A stretch of 64,000 bases of DNA from Enterococcus sp. MMGLQ5-1. GTDB taxonomy: Bacteria > Bacillota > Bacilli > Lactobacillales > Streptococcaceae. Positions within the stretch are counted from its first letter, which is position 1. Every line of letters starts with the position of its first letter. The position numbers and the translations under genes are program-made. Positions 61,055 to 64,000 of this stretch are shown piece by piece. The stretch spans positions 124,001 through 188,000 of the forward strand of contig NZ_JABJXU010000004.1 in the NCBI RefSeq assembly GCF_013155265.1. Reading direction: 5' to 3'. The notes beneath the pieces are model-generated. The model saw only the letters and a program-made list of their open reading frames with translations, had not been told where the DNA came from and did no database searches.

Positions 61055-62758
61055 ATGAAATATCATTTCGGTAGTTATATGCCTTTCATTAGTGACGGTT
61101 TTCTTGAAAAATATTGGCAAGTTATCAATTGGATATTTGTGGATGTGCCTTTTTTTATCTTTCGTTTACTCGCTTCAATAGTTTTATTGGCAGAATCGGT
61201 TTTAGACCAATCTCAATTTTTTGTAGATAAGCAAACAGATGCTTTTGATATTTCAGTTAAGCTATTGAATCAATTAGGTGGTACAGCGATTGCGAAAGGT
61301 AGTTTACTTGCACTAGTGTTCTTAATTAGTGCTTACTATCTTTTATTTCAATTTTTTTCTGCAAGAAGAAATTTTTCAAAAGTTGTACTTCAATATTTAG
61401 CGGTTTTTCTAGTGTTTGTTTTTTGGTTCGGTAAAATTAATACGCCAAGTGGGACACAAAATGGTGGTACTTTTTTAATTTCATCAGCCAATCAATTTGC
61501 GGATTCGATAAAAAAAGAAGTTGCTTCTGTTGGAAGTTTAACTCAAAGTGGGACAACTTCTGATAACTCTAGTTTGATTTTTGATGCAACTGTGGGTCAA
61601 ACATTTAATTTTGTAAATAGTGGTTCACTAGATGGCAAAATGGAAAATGGTGAAAAGCTGGATTATAAAAAATTGTTAATGCCTATCACTATTAAAAATG
61701 AAGAAAAGAAAGATTTTATTGAAACACGTAAAAAATACATCAAAGATAATGTTGAAAATAATCCATACTTTGAAGCTAGCGGCGATAAAATTATGGAAAA
61801 AGATTTTGCGATATTAGTAGGTACGGTTAACTTGGGTATTACTGCTTTTCCTGCCCTTTATGTTAATGCAATGACAACAATTGTTCAAGTAGTTGTGGAT
61901 ATGATAATTATTGTATTTCCACTGCTTGTATTCTTTGCGCTATTCCCTAAATTCCATAACGTGCTTTTTAAGTCCTTTAAAAGTTTAATTGGTTTGTTAT
62001 TTTTGCCAGTTTTATTAGCTGTTTTTTTAGCGATATACTTTTGGATTAATTCATCAATTGATACTGCGTTTATGAATTTAGTAAAATTGCTTAGTCCAGT
62101 CTTAGTATCTGCGATTTCTGGGGCGATTGTTGCGTTATCAACAATTGTGATTCTGGTAGTTGTTAAAGTATTGTTACTTCGATTTTTTTGGAAAAGACGT
62201 TATGATCTACTCGGCTATTTTTCGGATAATCAGATTGAAATGCCAGCGTTTGAACAAACAATTAATCAGAAAGCGTCAGATTTTGGACGTCAAGTAGTAA
62301 ATTTTGGAACTAATACCGCAGAGGTTGCGATTGGTGCTTATACTGGTAATCCAGCTATGATTGCGGATGGTGTGACAGATTCATCAAGTGATAATGGTAA
62401 GGATTTAAACAAAGAAGATTTTATTGATAACGAACATGAGGATAATTCTAGTGAAGATAAAGGGTTATATGAAGATTTAGCAACGGAAAATGATCCTATT
62501 GATACGCCAGATTTTGAAGTTATTGACATTGATGATGAAGCCTTGGAAGATTTAGAATTACATACTTTAGCACTTGACGATATGGATGATCAATTAGCTA
62601 TTGTGGATTTAGATGAACTAACAGATATAGAAAACAATGAATTTATTTCTGTTGAACAGGCAAATAATTATGAATCATTGATTGAATCAGAGGATACAGG
62701 TAATTTCTTTTATGGTTCAGATAGTGATTTTTATTCTAATGATAATGATAGAGATTAA
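61055..62758 (+). CDS. Conjugative polytopic membrane protein (Tn916 Orf15 / ConG / CD3337-EF1877 type)
   Basis: A 567-aa VirB6-like channel component with about seven membrane helices between residues 25 and 385. A soluble loop (~140-245) with DYKKLLMPITIKNEEKKDF lies between the early and late helices. The final ~150 residues are strikingly acidic (clusters such as DLNKEDFIDNEHEDNSSED and DIDDEALEDLELHTLALDD) and presumably cytoplasmic and disordered. The ribosome site AGAAGGGGG is strong. Confidence 0.88.
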   Translation: MKYHFGSYMPFISDGFLEKYWQVINWIFVDVPFFIFRLLASIVLLAESVLDQSQFFVDKQTDAFDISVKLLNQLGGTAIAKGSLLALVFLISAYYLLFQFFSARRNFSKVVLQYLAVFLVFVFWFGKINTPSGTQNGGTFLISSANQFADSIKKEVASVGSLTQSGTTSDNSSLIFDATVGQTFNFVNSGSLDGKMENGEKLDYKKLLMPITIKNEEKKDFIETRKKYIKDNVENNPYFEASGDKIMEKDFAILVGTVNLGITAFPALYVNAMTTIVQVVVDMIIIVFPLLVFFALFPKFHNVLFKSFKSLIGLLFLPVLLAVFLAIYFWINSSIDTAFMNLVKLLSPVLVSAISGAIVALSTIVILVVVKVLLLRFFWKRRYDLLGYFSDNQIEMPAFEQTINQKASDFGRQVVNFGTNTAEVAIGAYTGNPAMIADGVTDSSSDNGKDLNKEDFIDNEHEDNSSEDKGLYEDLATENDPIDTPDFEVIDIDDEALEDLELHTLALDDMDDQLAIVDLDELTDIENNEFISVEQANNYESLIESEDTGNFFYGSDSDFYSNDNDRD

Positions 62759-62798
62759 TTAATTTTAATCTCTATTTTTTGTATGTGAGGAGTGAATA

Positions 62799-63863
62799 AT
62801 GAAGAAAATAGGAATTGGATTATTGCTTGTTTGTCTACCTGTTTTTTTGATTCTTTTAGTAATCATTTCGTTGTTTTCAAATTTTTTTGGTGGGAACTCA
62901 ACTGATTTTCAACCTCAATCTGAACAAGAAAAAACTGCTTTAGCAGTCTATAACTTTGTACTTGATAAAGGTGGTACATCAGAGTTTGCGTGTGCATGGC
63001 TTGCCAATCTTGAATGTGAAAGTAATCTAACGTCTAGTCGAATTCAAAGTGATTTACTTTTTGATGAGAAGATGGCCTTAGACCCTTCAATCGGTGGTTA
63101 TGGTTTGGGTTTGCCACAATGGGATAAAGGTAGACGTGTTAATTTTTTGAATTATGCGGAATCAAAGTCAGTAGATTGGCAAACAACAGACATTCAACTT
63201 GAATTTGCATGGGATCATGATAGTACCGATAGTCAATTGTTAAAGAATTTATCAAAAGGTACTGATTTAAATCAATTAACGATTGATATTTTGGTTAAGT
63301 GGGAACGTGCAGGTACAAGCGGTGATACTATTGAACAGGCAAGACGAAAGACCAAAGCTTCAGATTGGTACAAACGTATTGTGACTGGTGGCATGGGTGC
63401 TGGTTCAAATATTGGTGGCGGTCAAATTAGTATACTTGAAAATAAAATGGGTCAAACGGTATATAACGGTCAATGTTATGGCTTAACCAGTTTTTATGTG
63501 GATGAATTTAATACAAATATCCATCTAGGTGCAGGTAGTCCTTATGGGTTAAATCAAACGACAAGTTTAGATACTGTCAACGCTTGGAATATAGGTTCTA
63601 CTTATGCATGGGATAATAATGGTTTTCAAGTCATTTTAAATCCAAGTTATTCAGATATTAAAGCAGGCGACATTATCAATTGGAAACAGGGGGGCTATGC
63701 TTTATCTTCATACGGACATACAGGGATTATCGCAGCTGTTAGTGGTAATAATCAATTTATAACTTATGAACAAAATGGAGAAAAAGGTCAAATTGTCGCA
63801 AAATATAGTCGAACTTGGGGTCAAGAAATGCCTAATGTGGCGAGTATTGTTAGAAAAAAGTAG
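62799..63863 (+). CDS. Conjugation cell-wall hydrolase: phage-tail-lysozyme-like plus CHAP domains (Orf14/CwlT-like)
   Basis: A 354-aa two-domain peptidoglycan hydrolase that opens the wall for the transfer channel. A membrane/signal helix (residues ~7-28), then a lysozyme-like domain (~45-195) with the catalytic-type glutamate region ANLECESNL, then a CHAP domain (~225-352) with the nucleophile C228 in NGQCYGLTSF and histidine in SYGHTGIIAAV. ATG follows GAGGAG. Two enzymatic domains on one exported chain match Tn916 Orf14 and ICEBs1 CwlT, although the second domain here is CHAP-like. Confidence 0.9.
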   Translation: MKKIGIGLLLVCLPVFLILLVIISLFSNFFGGNSTDFQPQSEQEKTALAVYNFVLDKGGTSEFACAWLANLECESNLTSSRIQSDLLFDEKMALDPSIGGYGLGLPQWDKGRRVNFLNYAESKSVDWQTTDIQLEFAWDHDSTDSQLLKNLSKGTDLNQLTIDILVKWERAGTSGDTIEQARRKTKASDWYKRIVTGGMGAGSNIGGGQISILENKMGQTVYNGQCYGLTSFYVDEFNTNIHLGAGSPYGLNQTTSLDTVNAWNIGSTYAWDNNGFQVILNPSYSDIKAGDIINWKQGGYALSSYGHTGIIAAVSGNNQFITYEQNGEKGQIVAKYSRTWGQEMPNVASIVRKK

Positions 63864-63872
63864 GAGAGTGTT

Positions 63873-64000
63873 ATGAATATATATATTGGACTGTTTATTC
63901 TAGGAATATTGATTGGTTTAGTGATTGATTTTTGGCGGAAAAGTAAATTGATTTATCGGATTCAACGATTTCAATTAAATCAATTGATTTGTCAACGCTT
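63873..64000 (+). CDS. Start of a membrane-protein gene, cut by the window end
   Basis: ATG 63873 follows TAGGAGAG and opens a frame that runs off the end (42 codons seen). It encodes one membrane helix (MNIYIGLFILGILIGLVIDF) then a basic stretch (WRKSKLIYRIQRFQ). It probably continues the conjugation operon. Too little is visible for a family call. Confidence 0.7.
   Translation, partial: MNIYIGLFILGILIGLVIDFWRKSKLIYRIQRFQLNQLICQR

Larger units (their letters stand above)
43668..64000 (+). mobile_element. Integrative conjugative element, Tn916/ICEBs1 superfamily (right part outside the window)
   Basis: The block contains the ordered hallmarks of this family: ImmA/ImmR control, ArdA, DUF961-like genes, FtsK-type coupling protein, a candidate oriT, Rep_trans relaxase, TcpC, TcpD, TcpE, a VirB4-like ATPase, a large membrane protein and a lysozyme/CHAP hydrolase. 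All conjugation genes are intact. Integrase, excisionase and right end are not seen. The left boundary is placed at the end of immA by convention; the LXG locus could also be cargo. Att sites were not found. Confidence 0.85.

Overview
The window is low-GC Gram-positive DNA, most likely from the order Lactobacillales; the genus is not resolved. Support comes from AT-rich codon use, strong AGGAGG-type ribosome binding sites with frequent TTG/GTG starts, and family content: LytTR plus DUF3021, EbsC-type YbaK, AmaP/DUF2273/Asp23, Mga- and Rgg-type regulators, LXG toxins and a Tn916/ICEBs1-type conjugation module.

Layout. (1) 1-18538 is mostly conserved chromosome: tRNA-Thr(GGT); an ABC exporter with a LytTR/DUF3021 regulatory pair; topB; a large palindromic element; metG; a DUF2829 gene; a short-chain dehydrogenase; ymcA-mutS-ebsC; a DUF805 membrane protein; a divergent MocR-type regulator; then parB/noc, a small unknown gene and recG. 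(2) 18539-24152 holds the amaP-DUF2273-asp23 envelope-stress operon followed by a graveyard of type VII (LXG) toxin cassettes. Near-identical ~185-bp repeats ending in the same hairpin alternate with orphan immunity-like genes, stop-broken immunity genes and a scrap of an LXG gene matching the intact LXG gene 20 kb away. (3) 24153-40730 is an accessory block bounded on both sides by copies of the same lipoprotein promoter and gene start. It contains LacI plus HAD genes with a clear operator, a 735-bp IS21-type element with intact ends but a truncated istA, two MucBP surface proteins, a tandem duplication of a surface protein / small ORF / Rgg unit in which each copy has lost different genes, an Mga-type regulator, and an M20 peptidase operon in which three successive membrane-protein genes each carry one frameshift. 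(4) 40731-43545 is an intact LXG locus: lipoprotein, DUF1871 immunity gene, LXG toxin, Lap2 and Lap1.

(5) 43668 to the window end is an integrative conjugative element (ICE) of the Tn916/ICEBs1 superfamily, cut by the window edge. It starts with ImmA/ImmR and an operator-bearing divergent promoter, then a long structured leader region, small genes, a secreted coiled-coil protein, a thioester adhesin, ArdA, two DUF961-like genes, the FtsK-type coupling protein, a GC-rich multi-hairpin region that is the best oriT/sso candidate, the MobT/Rep_trans relaxase, and the secretion channel (TcpC, TcpD, TcpE, VirB4-like ATPase, polytopic membrane protein, lysozyme/CHAP hydrolase). No integrase or excisionase is visible, so these probably lie to the right of the window.

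How it works together. The left third supplies DNA repair, translation and envelope maintenance. The middle is a hotspot for interbacterial competition genes and surface proteins with heavy duplication and decay. The right third is a probably functional conjugation machine under ImmR/ImmA-type control. All family assignments are from reading the proteins; no database search was run.
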